Notes under the pieces: model-generated | What the model was told of the DNA's origin: nothing | Databases searched by the model: none | What the model saw: only the letters and a program-made list of their open reading frames with translations | Position numbers and translations under genes: made by a program | Shown: positions 41,901 through 52,111 of the stretch, in pieces | How positions within the stretch are numbered: position 1 is the first letter of the stretch | How the letters are laid out: every line of letters begins with the position of its first letter | NCBI RefSeq assembly: GCF_000736415.1 | Contig: NZ_CP009043.1 | Location: 372,001-436,000 of the forward strand | Reading direction: 5' to 3' | DNA length: 64,000 nt | Source: Campylobacter iguaniorum | GTDB lineage: Bacteria; Campylobacterota; Campylobacteria; Campylobacterales; Campylobacteraceae

Positions 41901-43041
41901 TATGTACCATGCTAAACTTGCTGGTAAAAATCGTTATTATATATTTGACACACAAAAAGATATGTTGTTTGATTATTACAACGATCTTTTGATATCTAGT
42001 GATAAATTTGAAGATAATGAGTTTATTCCTATGTATCAGCCTATAATAGATGTGGGGCTTGGAGCTATTACTAGTTTTGAGCTGCTAGTCAGATGGAAAC
42101 ATCCAGTCAAAGGCATTATGCTTCCGCTTGACTTTTTAAATATTCTTAGAAATAAAAAGTGGTTTAATGAGTTTAGTATATGGGTTATTAAAAATGCAAT
42201 AAATGCTATAAATTCTCTTCCAAACTCAGATATCAAATTTAGCGTCAATGTGCCGTTTTATCAGCTGATGAATGATGAATTTTATGCTAAATTTGAAGAG
42301 CTTTATGTAGACATGGCGCCTTTTTCTAGATTAGTCATCGAGATTACTGATACACCATTAGCTCAGTATCCAGATATTAAGCCAGGCATCTTTGATAGGT
42401 ATAAAAAATTTGGTATTGATTTTGTATTTGATGATTTTGATGCAAACACAGCAGTTGTGAATATTTTAAGAGATATTCCAGCTTCTAGATATAAGATAAG
42501 TAAGTCTTATGCGACCACGCTTTTAACAGATGTAAAAAATATAGAAATAATCAAAAATATACTATGCTTGTGTAATGCCTTTGGCAAAATAGCCATACTA
42601 AAAGGTATAGAAAATAATTATATCTATAAGATAGCAACAGATCTTGGATTTAAGCGAATTCAAGGCAACTTTATATCTAAGCCAGTCCTCAGCCAAGACA
42701 TAAAAGCAGTTATGGAAGATATAGTTGTGCAAAAAGTTAATGAGCCAAAAGAGGATAGATCAAGCTACTATGAATTTCTAGTATTTCAGATGGTTTGCAT
42801 AACAAAAATTACTATTTCTATAGATAACAATAACTCTTTATTATTTGATTATACGGAATATATAAAAAAATATAAGGAATATTTGGATAAAATAGTTGCT
42901 GTTCCAAAATGTTGTGAAGATGTAAAAAATATCATTGATAGATTGCATAATGAAGAACTTGATAAGCCAATAAAAGATAGTTTATTAGCAGAGCTAGAAA
43001 GCAAAAGGCTTTGCATTTTAAATAGTATAGATGGAGATTAG
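38929..43041 (+). CDS. Membrane sensor with PAS domains, GGDEF and degenerate EAL
   Basis: A 1370-residue c-di-GMP protein. Two membrane spans (about 18-40 and 254-277) flank a periplasmic sensor domain; then about four PAS/PAC units between 340 and 840 (for example VDAKNGNIIDASQAA, ITALDGTIIDINDSF). The GGDEF motif is intact at 923-927, with an RPND inhibitory I-site five residues before. The EAL domain keeps the first Glu (FELLVRW, Glu1051) and DDFDA, but ITE reads ITD and AEGVE reads LKGIE, so phosphodiesterase activity is doubtful. It probably makes c-di-GMP in response to a signal. It follows tRNA-Sec and overlaps or abuts the HisZ-like gene. Confidence 0.88.
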   Translation: MKVDKIRDSFSSGLLKRAYLISIISIFAIVFLLFFVFSSKVEKLEDELKANNLYYMTNVINQINYVYHDLSVISQEDLLAYKFEEIVAKNGAVMSIYLINDKLDILASINHSGNKLDKFQIEHHKKEFESKDTFISKFYYYNDDISFYIYIPTTNNKAFIVEMDAKELVKNMLAYSKRKNGFLIDSDGFMLPGDKGYSVYDDFDLDILWKTTKHSIAITTKNDRFCFYHIYFNEALNLGIVSRKSVFEFFSTDLALITCLFLILALVCFIVLDLFLFFKYRIIAQVDGLQKLLNGLKIGEIPAKVINYDQKFSNISNNILNLYLNQVIAKNDLRDYKGQYSLIFQKSNINILFVDAKNGNIIDASQAAIDFYGYEKTELIAMNIFDLQITNQYDESYNKISSVYGCDSIVCNHRLSNGDIRIVRISSTIITTNFNSFYFMIVWDITDEQKKIDNINSEKVFLELSPILIVSFELDDIWKVVQISNNVQSILGYKLEDILLTKFSFKTLIHDDDISAILRDVTHRAKLVGTSYESDTEFDRLCRVKMANGKFEWFKIFIKIFKTETSTTATIFMFKNTEQKVMEDIYKERINKYQNLLLSTSSMPWDYDCKTQILTFSHSLALLLGYDGLNELGVVTYPNLSKVIHKNDLIKLDNAYESYVNGLSDNFFVELRFIKKDGEPIWIQIKGRAISKDINGVPVQLCGMLEDISKKIESRSQIKLIANIFSYAREGIVITALDGTIIDINDSFTHITGYAKEDVVGRTPSILKSNRHDGAFYKKMWDDIQDIGFWHGEIWNRRKNGEIYPEILTISSVRGEDDEPLHYIAIFSDMTRSKDNEEKLRKIAHYDTLTKVPNRFLALEYLKDFMDNADKTQRKFALAYIDLDGFKIANDIYGHHCGDAVLVKMTNFIKDALRPNDILARFGGDEFVIIINDVENQAEFTSLLDSIIIAASNEIVVGSNKIALSASMGVTIYPQTTNLSINDLLKQADWAMYHAKLAGKNRYYIFDTQKDMLFDYYNDLLISSDKFEDNEFIPMYQPIIDVGLGAITSFELLVRWKHPVKGIMLPLDFLNILRNKKWFNEFSIWVIKNAINAINSLPNSDIKFSVNVPFYQLMNDEFYAKFEELYVDMAPFSRLVIEITDTPLAQYPDIKPGIFDRYKKFGIDFVFDDFDANTAVVNILRDIPASRYKISKSYATTLLTDVKNIEIIKNILCLCNAFGKIAILKGIENNYIYKIATDLGFKRIQGNFISKPVLSQDIKAVMEDIVVQKVNEPKEDRSSYYEFLVFQMVCITKITISIDNNNSLLFDYTEYIKKYKEYLDKIVAVPKCCEDVKNIIDRLHNEELDKPIKDSLLAELESKRLCILNSIDGD

Positions 43042-43042
43042 A

Positions 43043-43900
43043 TTGAATTATACTGATAAAGTTGTATATGAGCATGAGATTCCAGACGGCTCGAAGCTCT
43101 ATTTTGGAGATAGTGCTAGGCTTAAAAGAGAGATAGAAAATAAAGCCAGTTCAATTCTTTTGAAGAATGGTTTTAGCGAGATTATTACGCCTTATTTTAG
43201 CTATCATCAGCACCTTAGTGTTGATCCTATAAAGCTAGTTAGGTTTTCTGATAGAAACAATCACGAAATAAGCCTAAGAGCTGATAGCACTGTCGATGTG
43301 GTTCGCATTGCAACACGTCGCATAAAAGATACAAGCACTAAAAAGTGGTTTTATATCCAACCAGTTTTTAAATATCCAAGCACAGAAGTTTATCAAATAG
43401 GCACAGAAATCCTAGATAGCGACAATCTTTTAGAGTGTATGAATATAGCAAAAGAGCTGTTTGATGAGTTAAAAATAGAGCCTTATTTGCAAATAAGCAA
43501 TATAGAAATTCCAAAAATTATTTGCAAGCTTCTAAATTTACCAATTGATGTTTTTGAAAATGGTAGAATAGAGGTTATTTTAGGTCAAAATTTAGAGTGG
43601 TTAAACAAACTAGCTACAATAAAAGACGCAAAAGATATTGATGAGGTTATCTCTATAGTACCAAACGAGCTAAAAGAGCCACTTGTTTTGCTTAAAAATT
43701 TAGCTGACTCTTTTGAATGGAAAAATAAAGTCTACGCACCACTTTATTACTCTAAAATGCGCTATTATGATAAGCTATTTTTTAGATTTTTGAGTGGAAA
43801 TTCTATTTTAAGCGGCGGTGGAAGCTATGAGATAGATGGTAGGATTTGTGTTGGTTTTGCTATTTTTAGTGACGCTCTAATCGAAAAATTAAGTAAATAA
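43043..43900 (+). CDS. HisZ-like ATP phosphoribosyltransferase regulatory subunit
   Basis: A 285-residue class II aminoacyl-tRNA-synthetase-like protein without the tRNA-synthetase anticodon domain, the form of HisZ, which complexes with short HisG to regulate histidine synthesis. Motif 2-like SLRADSTVDVVRIATRR near residues 73-89 and a motif 3-like SGGGSYEIDGR near 250-260 are visible. Family members lack true HisRS catalytic residues. The start is set at TTG 43043 since GGAG lies at 43033-43036; ATG 43031 would lie within the preceding gene's last codons. It precedes purA after 15 bases and may be co-transcribed. Confidence 0.82.
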   Translation: MNYTDKVVYEHEIPDGSKLYFGDSARLKREIENKASSILLKNGFSEIITPYFSYHQHLSVDPIKLVRFSDRNNHEISLRADSTVDVVRIATRRIKDTSTKKWFYIQPVFKYPSTEVYQIGTEILDSDNLLECMNIAKELFDELKIEPYLQISNIEIPKIICKLLNLPIDVFENGRIEVILGQNLEWLNKLATIKDAKDIDEVISIVPNELKEPLVLLKNLADSFEWKNKVYAPLYYSKMRYYDKLFFRFLSGNSILSGGGSYEIDGRICVGFAIFSDALIEKLSK

Positions 43901-43903
43901 TAA

Positions 43904-45584
<1,681 letters not shown>

Positions 45585-45588
<4 letters not shown>

Positions 45589-46106
45589 AATTTGTATTTA
45601 TATTTGTATTTTGTTTTGTAAATTTGATGGCAAATGATTGGAATGCTATATATGAAGCAAAAAAAGATGAAATACAAAGAGAGTTTGAAAAAATCGATAG
45701 CGCAAGACAAGAGTTAGAAGCTTACAGAGCTGCTACCAAATCGCTTTTTGACAAAAGAGAAGCCGATGTCTTGAAAAAAGAGGCTGACATAAATAAAACG
45801 CTAGAAGAGATAAGCAAAAAAGAAGATAGCATAAAAGAGCTTTTAGCAAAAAATGAGCAAATTTTAGCTGAGCTTAAAACCATAACCACTGATAAAGTTT
45901 TGCAAGTCTATGAAAAGATGAAAGACGCCCCAGCAGCAAGCATAATAAGCGGCTTGCCAAGACAGGACGCCGCAAAGATACTCTACTCACTCCCACCTAA
46001 AAAAATATCATCAATACTATCAAAAATGGATCCAGCCATCGCAGCTGAGATAACAGAAATCCTAAGAAAAGATGAGCTTTTTAGCGATAATAACGCAACC
46101 AAATAA
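45585..46106 (+). CDS. MotE-like periplasmic or membrane-anchored protein
   Basis: A 173-residue protein: an N-terminal hydrophobic signal (MKFVFIFVFCFVNLMAND), a long coiled coil (about 25-110), and a C-terminal helical domain with LPRQDAAKILYSLPPKKISSILSKMDP, shortened here to DAAKILYSLPPKKISSILS, which is the MgtE-N-like / MotE signature. In C. jejuni the related Cj1496c protein is N-glycosylated and affects motility or the motor; MotE is a motor chaperone elsewhere. The gene overlaps the FliJ-like gene. The exact role here is inference. Confidence 0.75.
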
Positions 46107-46232
46107 ATTTATCTCACAATCATATTTAAAAATTTCAAAATAATTGGCTTAAAAGATTTAAATGTCACACCGATTTAACTCTTTTTTACATTTTTTTAGC
46201 TAAAATTGTCACAAAATAATGAAAGGTTGTTT

Positions 46233-46784
46233 ATGCGTATAAAATTACCACATGCTCCATACATAGCAAGAAAAGTAGGACTTGATCTTTATAACTGTGG
46301 TTTTGTTACATTTAGTGCTGGCATAGAGCCGGTTGCTTTGGTCGTTAAAGATATTTTAGAAACTGATATAAACAAAGAAAAAGCACTAGAAGAAAAAGTA
46401 AAAGCAGTTTTAGAGCAAAATGAAAATGAGATGGATTTTATGCAAGTTGATAGAAAAAATATGTTTTGGCTTATCAAGAAAAAACTTGCAAAAGAATTTG
46501 ACGTGATTTTATCTTATGAAGATCGCTACAGCCACGTCGCACACGAGATTTTAGAGCAAATTTGGAAAAAAAGCTTGATTGATTATAGCGTATCTGAAAA
46601 CCGCGTTAAAAATGTAATTTATAACTCTATAGAAAACTACCTAAAAACCTATGAAGCCATAGAAGATACAGTAGTTGATAAGCTTGATAATTACAAAAGA
46701 AAGCTAATCCCAGGCACCGAAGAATACGATTTGATTTTTGAAAAATTATATGAAGAAGAGCTACACAAAAAAGGAATGATTTAA
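46233..46784 (+). CDS. DUF507 family protein
   Basis: A 183-residue soluble protein of the DUF507 family, which has no known function. The frame could begin at TTG 46206, but ATG 46233 has GAAAGG at 46221-46226 and gives the usual MRIKLPHAPYIARKV start. It is helical and rich in Glu/Lys, with an acidic middle (LEQNENEMDF) and a tail KLIPGTEEYDLIFEKLYEEELHKKG, shortened as PGTEEYDLIFEKLY. It sits in the conserved purA-carA neighbourhood and overlaps carA by one base (TAATG). Confidence 0.85.
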   Translation: MRIKLPHAPYIARKVGLDLYNCGFVTFSAGIEPVALVVKDILETDINKEKALEEKVKAVLEQNENEMDFMQVDRKNMFWLIKKKLAKEFDVILSYEDRYSHVAHEILEQIWKKSLIDYSVSENRVKNVIYNSIENYLKTYEAIEDTVVDKLDNYKRKLIPGTEEYDLIFEKLYEEELHKKGMI

Positions 46785-47902
46785 TGAAGGCATATATTTA
46801 TCTTGAAAATGGTGTTTATTTAGAAGCAAAGGCATTTGGCAAAAGCGGAAGTGCTTTTGGAGAGCTTGTTTTTAACACATCGTTAACTGGCTATGAAGAG
46901 ATTATCACAGATCCTAGCTACGCTGGACAGTTTATAGTTTTTACAATGCCTGAAATCGGTATAGTTGGTATAAATGACGACGACCAAGAGAGTGCTAAAA
47001 TACACGCTAGTGGTATTTTCATAAGAAATTTTAATGAAAATCCTAGTAATTTTAGAAGTCAAAAGAGCTTAGAGCAGTTTTTTTATGATCAAGGTAAATT
47101 TGGCGTTTATGATATCGACACAAGGTATCTTACAAAGATGCTAAGAGATAGTGGAAATATGCGTGTTTTTGTATCTACTGAGATAAGTGATAAAGAGGTT
47201 TTAAAGCACGAGCTTGAAAATAGTGCAAAAATAGAAGAGATAAACTATGTGAGCATTGTCAGCACAAGAAAACCTTATAATCACGAAAAAAACTCTTGGA
47301 AACCAGAGAAAATGAGCTATGGAAATGTAAAATCTATAGGCAAAAAAGTAGCCGTCATAGACTATGGCGTAAAGAGAAATATACTAAATGAGCTTTGTGA
47401 AGCTGGACTTGAAGTAGAGATCTATCCTCATGATGTCAAAGCCGAGTTTTTGATAGATAAATTTAAAAAAGGCGAGATAAACGGAGTGTTTTTGAGCAAT
47501 GGTCCAGGCGAGCCAAGAATGCTTGTAAATGAGATAAATGAAATCAAAAAGCTGATAGCTGCTGATATTCCGATGTTTGGAATCTGTCTTGGACATCAGT
47601 TGCTTTCAAATGCTTATGGATATGAGACTTACAAGCTTAAATTTGGCCAACATGGAGCAAATCATCCGGTGTTAAATTTAGAAACCAAAAGCGTAGAAAT
47701 AACAGCTCAAAACCATAATTATAATGTCCCAGAAAGCATCTGCGAAGTAGCTACTGTGACTCATAGAAATCTATTTGATAATACAATCGAAGGCGTGAGA
47801 TATCATGGTGGAAAAGTATTTTCAGTCCAACACCACCCAGAAGCTAGCAGCGGTCCAAACGAAAGCAAATATATATTTAAGAAATTTATAGAAATATTAT
47901 AA
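46784..47902 (+). CDS. carA: Carbamoyl-phosphate synthase small subunit
   Basis: Hydrolyses glutamine and supplies ammonia to CarB for carbamoyl phosphate. The 372-residue protein has an N-terminal CPSase domain (NTSLTGYEEIITDPSY near residues 29-44) and a class I amidotransferase with the nucleophile Cys268 in GICLGHQL, and the His-Glu of the triad in HHPEASSGP near 352-360. Length is normal. Its product is used by PyrB (7307) and for arginine. carB is not in the window. It overlaps the next membrane protein gene by one base. Confidence 0.95.
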   Translation: MKAYIYLENGVYLEAKAFGKSGSAFGELVFNTSLTGYEEIITDPSYAGQFIVFTMPEIGIVGINDDDQESAKIHASGIFIRNFNENPSNFRSQKSLEQFFYDQGKFGVYDIDTRYLTKMLRDSGNMRVFVSTEISDKEVLKHELENSAKIEEINYVSIVSTRKPYNHEKNSWKPEKMSYGNVKSIGKKVAVIDYGVKRNILNELCEAGLEVEIYPHDVKAEFLIDKFKKGEINGVFLSNGPGEPRMLVNEINEIKKLIAADIPMFGICLGHQLLSNAYGYETYKLKFGQHGANHPVLNLETKSVEITAQNHNYNVPESICEVATVTHRNLFDNTIEGVRYHGGKVFSVQHHPEASSGPNESKYIFKKFIEIL

Positions 47903-48570
47903 TGGAATTTGCAACTATATTTAGCGTTATTAGCGTCGCTTTTTTATCTAGCATATCTCATTGTCTTGGGATGTGCGGTGGATTTGTGGTCGCTTGTAAT
48001 GCTAAACTTGCAAAAAAACCTGTAGCTCAAATTTGGCTTTATAATATCAGCTATCATATAAGCAGAATTCTAGCTTACGTGGTGCTTGGTATTTTATTTG
48101 GGCTTTTTGGCTCATTTGTCATAGCAAGCGTAATTCTAAAGGGATACGTGTTTTTCGCTATTGGTCTATTTATGGTGGTTTTAGGGGTGGCTTTGATAAA
48201 AAGAGGAACTCTTTTAAAATTTATAGAAAATGACAAAATATCACAAAAATTTATAATGCCTAAATTTAAAAATCTCATACAAAAAGACGGCATATTGGCG
48301 TTTATGCTGCTTGGGTTTTTAAATGGCCTTTTACCTTGTGGGGTGGTTTATTATTTTTTAGCACTTTCACTTAGTGCTGGAAGTATCGCAAATGGAGCTT
48401 TGGTTATGGCGGCATTTGGTGTCTCGACACTTCCTGCGATGCTTGGTTTTAGCGGACTTGTAAATTTGATAAGTGGGGAGCTAAAATCAAAGATGAACTA
48501 TATCTCAGCCGGTATTATAATGCTTTATGGTATATATTTGGCATATTTAGGATTTATGGCTATAAAATGA
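47902..48570 (+). CDS. TauE/SafE or UreH-like membrane protein (possible metal transporter)
   Basis: A 222-residue membrane protein with six spans and the Cys motif HCLGMCGGF at 20-28 in the first span, plus LPCGVVYYF near 148. These are hallmarks of the DsbD/UreH-like transmembrane family, some of which move thiol reductant or nickel/copper. It begins one base before the carA stop is completed (TAATG) and ends overlapping the two-component gene by four bases. The proximity to the cbb3 oxidase operon suggests a role in metal or thiol handling for cytochrome assembly, but this is inference. C. jejuni Cj1493c has the same place. Confidence 0.7.
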   Translation: MEFATIFSVISVAFLSSISHCLGMCGGFVVACNAKLAKKPVAQIWLYNISYHISRILAYVVLGILFGLFGSFVIASVILKGYVFFAIGLFMVVLGVALIKRGTLLKFIENDKISQKFIMPKFKNLIQKDGILAFMLLGFLNGLLPCGVVYYFLALSLSAGSIANGALVMAAFGVSTLPAMLGFSGLVNLISGELKSKMNYISAGIIMLYGIYLAYLGFMAIK

Positions 48571-49802
48571 TAAATTTGAGTGTAAAGTTAAAACAATACC
48601 AAGATGCTATAGATAAGAGCAATATCGTTTCAAAAACAGATATAGAAGGCTATATAACTTTTGTGAATGATGAGTTTTGCAAGATTAGTGGATATAGTAG
48701 AGAAGAACTTATCGGAAAACCTCACAACATAGTGCGCCATCCAGATGTCCCAAGTGAAAATTTCAAGATACTTTGGAAGACAATTCTTGCAAAAAAAGTC
48801 CATAAAGGTATAGTCAAAAATAGAGCCAAAGATGGAAGCTCATTTTATTTAAATACCACGATTATTCCGATACTTGATGAGAATGGGGATATAGAAGAAT
48901 TTGTCGCTATCAGGCACAATGTCACTGAGGTCGTTTTGCTAAATGAGAGGCTTTTAAAAACTCAAAATGAGCTAAAAGAGCTAAACGCGTCTTTGGAGCA
49001 AAAGGTTGCCGAACAGACAAAAAAACTTATAGATCTAAATAAAAATCTAGAGCAAAGAGTACTTCAAGAAGTCGTAAAAAACGAAGAAAAAACAAGATTG
49101 ATGTTTCAGCAAAGCCGCCTTGCAAATATGGGTGAAATGCTAGCAAATATAGCTCATCAGTGGAGACAGCCACTAAACGAGCTTAGTATAGACCTTTTTA
49201 GGCTTAAACAAAGTTGCGAGCCAAATAGTGAATTTATGGAAATTTACGATCACTCAAAATCAGTAATAAAAGGTATGAGCAACACCATAGAAGACTTTAG
49301 AAATTTCTTTAATTCAAATACCCAAAAGGAGAATTTTCCAGTTTATGAGGCTTTAAACAATGCTATCATAATGCTCCAAAGGACGCTTGAAAAAGAGGAT
49401 ATCAAGCTTGATTTTAACTGCGATAAAGAAGCTAGCGTAAGTGGATATAAAAACGAGCTAACTCAAGTATTTGTAAATTTATTTACCAACACAAGAGATG
49501 CTTTTAGGGATGTTAATATAACAAATAAAGTCATTAAAATCTCTATTAAAAAGTTAAAAGATAATGTAAAAATTAAAATTTGTGATAATGCTGGCGGCAT
49601 AAAAGAAGATGTAAAAGATAAGATATTTGAGCCGTATTTTACTACCAAACATCCAAGCGTAGGAACTGGACTTGGGCTTTATATGAATAAAAAAATTATC
49701 GAAAAATTAAATGGAGATATCAGTGTAAAAAATGTCAAGGGCGGAACTTGTTTTGAAATAAATATACCAACAAAAGAGGATAAAGGAAATCAAGATGAAT
49801 AA
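48567..49802 (+). CDS. BumS-like PAS sensor histidine kinase or phosphatase
   Basis: A 411-residue cytoplasmic sensor. An N-terminal PAS domain (about 15-115; TFVNDEFCKISGYSREELIG region, shortened as NDEFCKISGYSREEL) precedes a coiled coil (125-170) and an HATPase module with H-box AHQWRQPLN (His197), N-box NLFTNTRDAF, DNAGGI G1 box and GTGLGLY. No membrane span is seen. In C. jejuni BumS at the equivalent locus is an unusual protein that acts as a phosphatase on BumR and responds to short-chain fatty acids. The gene overlaps both the transporter-like gene and the response regulator gene. Confidence 0.86.
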   Translation: MINLSVKLKQYQDAIDKSNIVSKTDIEGYITFVNDEFCKISGYSREELIGKPHNIVRHPDVPSENFKILWKTILAKKVHKGIVKNRAKDGSSFYLNTTIIPILDENGDIEEFVAIRHNVTEVVLLNERLLKTQNELKELNASLEQKVAEQTKKLIDLNKNLEQRVLQEVVKNEEKTRLMFQQSRLANMGEMLANIAHQWRQPLNELSIDLFRLKQSCEPNSEFMEIYDHSKSVIKGMSNTIEDFRNFFNSNTQKENFPVYEALNNAIIMLQRTLEKEDIKLDFNCDKEASVSGYKNELTQVFVNLFTNTRDAFRDVNITNKVIKISIKKLKDNVKIKICDNAGGIKEDVKDKIFEPYFTTKHPSVGTGLGLYMNKKIIEKLNGDISVKNVKGGTCFEINIPTKEDKGNQDE

Positions 49803-50475
49803 AATGCTTAAAAATTTAACAGTACTCTTAGTCGAGGATGAAGAAAAGATCAGAAATAGCATGGGAAGTGCTATGGAGGCGGTATTTAATAAAGTCATAT
49901 TGGCACAAAATGGAGATGAAGGGCTTAAAAAATTTAAGAAATTTAACCCAGATATCGTAATAACAGACATCTCTATGCCTATTATGGATGGGCTTGATAT
50001 GGCTAGTGGCATAAGAAATATATCAAAAGATACTCCAATAATCGTTCTTAGTGCATTTAGCGAAAAAGAAAAATTGCTAAAAGCCATAGATGTCGGCATA
50101 GATAAATACATAATCAAACCAATAGATATGGAAGAGTTGTTTGAGGCTATATCATTTTTAGCCACAAGTAAGATAAGTGGTGCAAATATTATTGAAATCG
50201 GTACTGGATACGCATTTAACAAATCAAAAAGAGTTCTGATACAAAATGATGTAGAAATCCCACTAACCAAAAAAGAATTGGCGTTTATTTCTATACTTGT
50301 AAAAAGACTTGGAACGCTTGTGCTTCACGAAGAGATAAAAAATACAGTTTGGATCGGAGAAAAGGTAAGTGACGCTGCGATTAGAACATTTATAAAGCGT
50401 ATTCGTGATAAAGTTGGTTCAAATTTAATTAAAAATGTGCCAGGTCTTGGTTATAAAATAGAAACAAATTTCTAA
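49795..50475 (+). CDS. BumR-like OmpR-family response regulator
   Basis: A 226-residue two-domain regulator. Receiver domain 1-120 with Asp58 (VITDISMPIMDG) and the Lys in IIKPID; a winged-helix DNA-binding domain 140-226 with TKKELAFISILV and AAIRTFIKRIRDKVG in the recognition helix. It overlaps the sensor gene by eight bases and is followed by a strong terminator and then by the cbb3 operon promoter. In C. jejuni BumR controls genes in response to butyrate; at this locus it may control the adjacent ccoNOQP operon, which is inference. Confidence 0.9.
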   Translation: MNKMLKNLTVLLVEDEEKIRNSMGSAMEAVFNKVILAQNGDEGLKKFKKFNPDIVITDISMPIMDGLDMASGIRNISKDTPIIVLSAFSEKEKLLKAIDVGIDKYIIKPIDMEELFEAISFLATSKISGANIIEIGTGYAFNKSKRVLIQNDVEIPLTKKELAFISILVKRLGTLVLHEEIKNTVWIGEKVSDAAIRTFIKRIRDKVGSNLIKNVPGLGYKIETNF

Positions 50476-50512
50476 TTTTTTTAATTTCCAAACACTGATT
50501 TTATGGCTATCT

Positions 50513-50546
50513 AAAAAGATTAATTTATACAAAATTAATCTTTTTA
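50513..50546 (+). terminator. Terminator of the two-component operon
   Basis: Perfect 14-bp stem, AAAAAGATTAATTT (50513-50526) and AAATTAATCTTTTT (50532-50545), with a 5-base loop and terminal U-run. It clearly ends the carA-two-component transcript before the cbb3 operon. Confidence 0.8.
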
Positions 50547-50570
50547 AGAAAATTTATATTTTATTTACCT

Positions 50571-50576
50571 TATAAT
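50571..50576 (+). promoter_or_regulatory. Predicted -10 box for the ccoNOQP operon
   Basis: TATAAT at 50571-50576 in CTTATAATTTC, 59 bases before the ccoN ATG. The leader carries a strong AGGAGGA ribosome site. Confidence 0.55.
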
Positions 50577-50634
50577 TTCAAAGTTATGTTTTTTTCAGCT
50601 TAACATAAAAATTTCTAACAGGAGGAACTTTTCG

Positions 50635-52101
50635 ATGCAGCCAAGTAACGCATTGAATTATGACTATTCAGTCGCTAAGTACTTCATGTTTACCACTATT
50701 ATATTTGGTATAGTAGGTATGGGTATAGGAACTTTGATAGCTTTTCAAATGGCCTATCCAGATCTAAACTACCTAGCTGGTGAATACGGAACATTTAGTC
50801 GTCTAAGACCACTTCACACAAATGGTGTGGTTTATGGGTTTATGTTGTCAGGTATATTTGCTACCTGGTATTATATCGGTCAAAGAGTACTTAAAGTCTC
50901 TATGAGCGAATCAAAATTCCTAATGTTTATAGGAAAACTACATTTTTGGCTTTATGTTTTAGTAATTGCCTTGGCTGTTGTGAGTCTTTTTGCTGGCTTA
51001 TCTACTTCAAAAGAGTATGCTGAGCTTGAATGGCCTATAGATTTGCTTGTAGTTGTAGTATGGGTTTTGTGGGGAATTTCTATATTTGGACTTATAGGAA
51101 TACGCCGTGAAAAAACTCTATATATCTCACTTTGGTATTATATAGCTACATTCTTAGGCGTTGCAATGCTATATTTATTCAACAACATGGAAGTTCCAAC
51201 TCGTCTTGTTTCAGGAATGGGTAGCTGGTTGCACTCTGTTTCTATGTATGCTGGAAGTAATGACGCTCTAGTACAATGGTGGTGGGGACACAACGCTGTT
51301 GCGTTCGTATTTACTGTTGCAATTATCGCTCAAATTTATTATTTCTTACCAAAAGAAAGCGGTCAGCCAATATTTAGCTACAAACTTTCACTATTCTCAT
51401 TTTGGGGCTTAATGTTTGTTTATCTATGGGCTGGCGGTCACCACCTTATATATTCTACAGTTCCAGACTGGATGCAAACTATGGGATCAATCTTCTCTAT
51501 AGTTCTTATCTTACCAAGCTGGGGATCTGCTATAAATATGCTTCTTACTATGAAAGGCGAGTGGGGACAACTAAGAGAGAATCCACTTATTAAATTTATG
51601 GTTTTAGCAAGTACATTCTATATGTTCTCAACTCTTGAAGGACCAATCCTTTCAATCAAATCAGTAAATGCACTAGCACACTTCACTGACTGGATTCCAG
51701 GACACGTTCATGATGGTACTTTGGGCTGGGTTGGATTTATGACTATGGCAGCACTTTATCACATGACTCCAAGAGTTTTCAAAAGAGAACTTTATAGCAA
51801 ATCTTTAATGGAAGCACAATTTTGGATTCAAACAACTGGTATAGTTTTATACTTCGCTTCTATGTGGATAGCTGGAATTACTCAAGGTATGATGTGGAGA
51901 GCTACAGATGAATACGGTAACCTTGCTTATTCATTTATAGATACTGTTACAGTTCTAATCCCATACTACTGGATAAGAGCAATAGGCGGATTGTTGTACT
52001 TAGTAGGCTTCTTTATGTTTACATACAACATACTAAAATCAATTTCATCAAGTAAGCCGATCGATCGTGAGCCAGTTAGTGCTTCACCGATGGCTGCGTA
52101 A
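50635..52101 (+). CDS. ccoN: cbb3-type cytochrome c oxidase subunit I
   Basis: Catalytic subunit of the high-affinity oxidase used at low oxygen. The 488-residue protein has about 12 membrane spans. Haem ligands visible: RPLHTNGVVYG near 55-65 (low-spin haem b His), WWWGHNAV near 216-223 and GGHHLIY near 260-267 (Cu-B His cluster), and HAVDGT-type HVHDGTLGWVG near 354-364 (haem b3). A strong AGGAGGA ribosome site precedes ATG. It heads the ccoNOQP operon, after a leader and a clear promoter, and is separated by 10 bases from ccoO. Confidence 0.96.
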   Translation: MQPSNALNYDYSVAKYFMFTTIIFGIVGMGIGTLIAFQMAYPDLNYLAGEYGTFSRLRPLHTNGVVYGFMLSGIFATWYYIGQRVLKVSMSESKFLMFIGKLHFWLYVLVIALAVVSLFAGLSTSKEYAELEWPIDLLVVVVWVLWGISIFGLIGIRREKTLYISLWYYIATFLGVAMLYLFNNMEVPTRLVSGMGSWLHSVSMYAGSNDALVQWWWGHNAVAFVFTVAIIAQIYYFLPKESGQPIFSYKLSLFSFWGLMFVYLWAGGHHLIYSTVPDWMQTMGSIFSIVLILPSWGSAINMLLTMKGEWGQLRENPLIKFMVLASTFYMFSTLEGPILSIKSVNALAHFTDWIPGHVHDGTLGWVGFMTMAALYHMTPRVFKRELYSKSLMEAQFWIQTTGIVLYFASMWIAGITQGMMWRATDEYGNLAYSFIDTVTVLIPYYWIRAIGGLLYLVGFFMFTYNILKSISSSKPIDREPVSASPMAA

Positions 52102-52111
52102 GGAGGAATGA

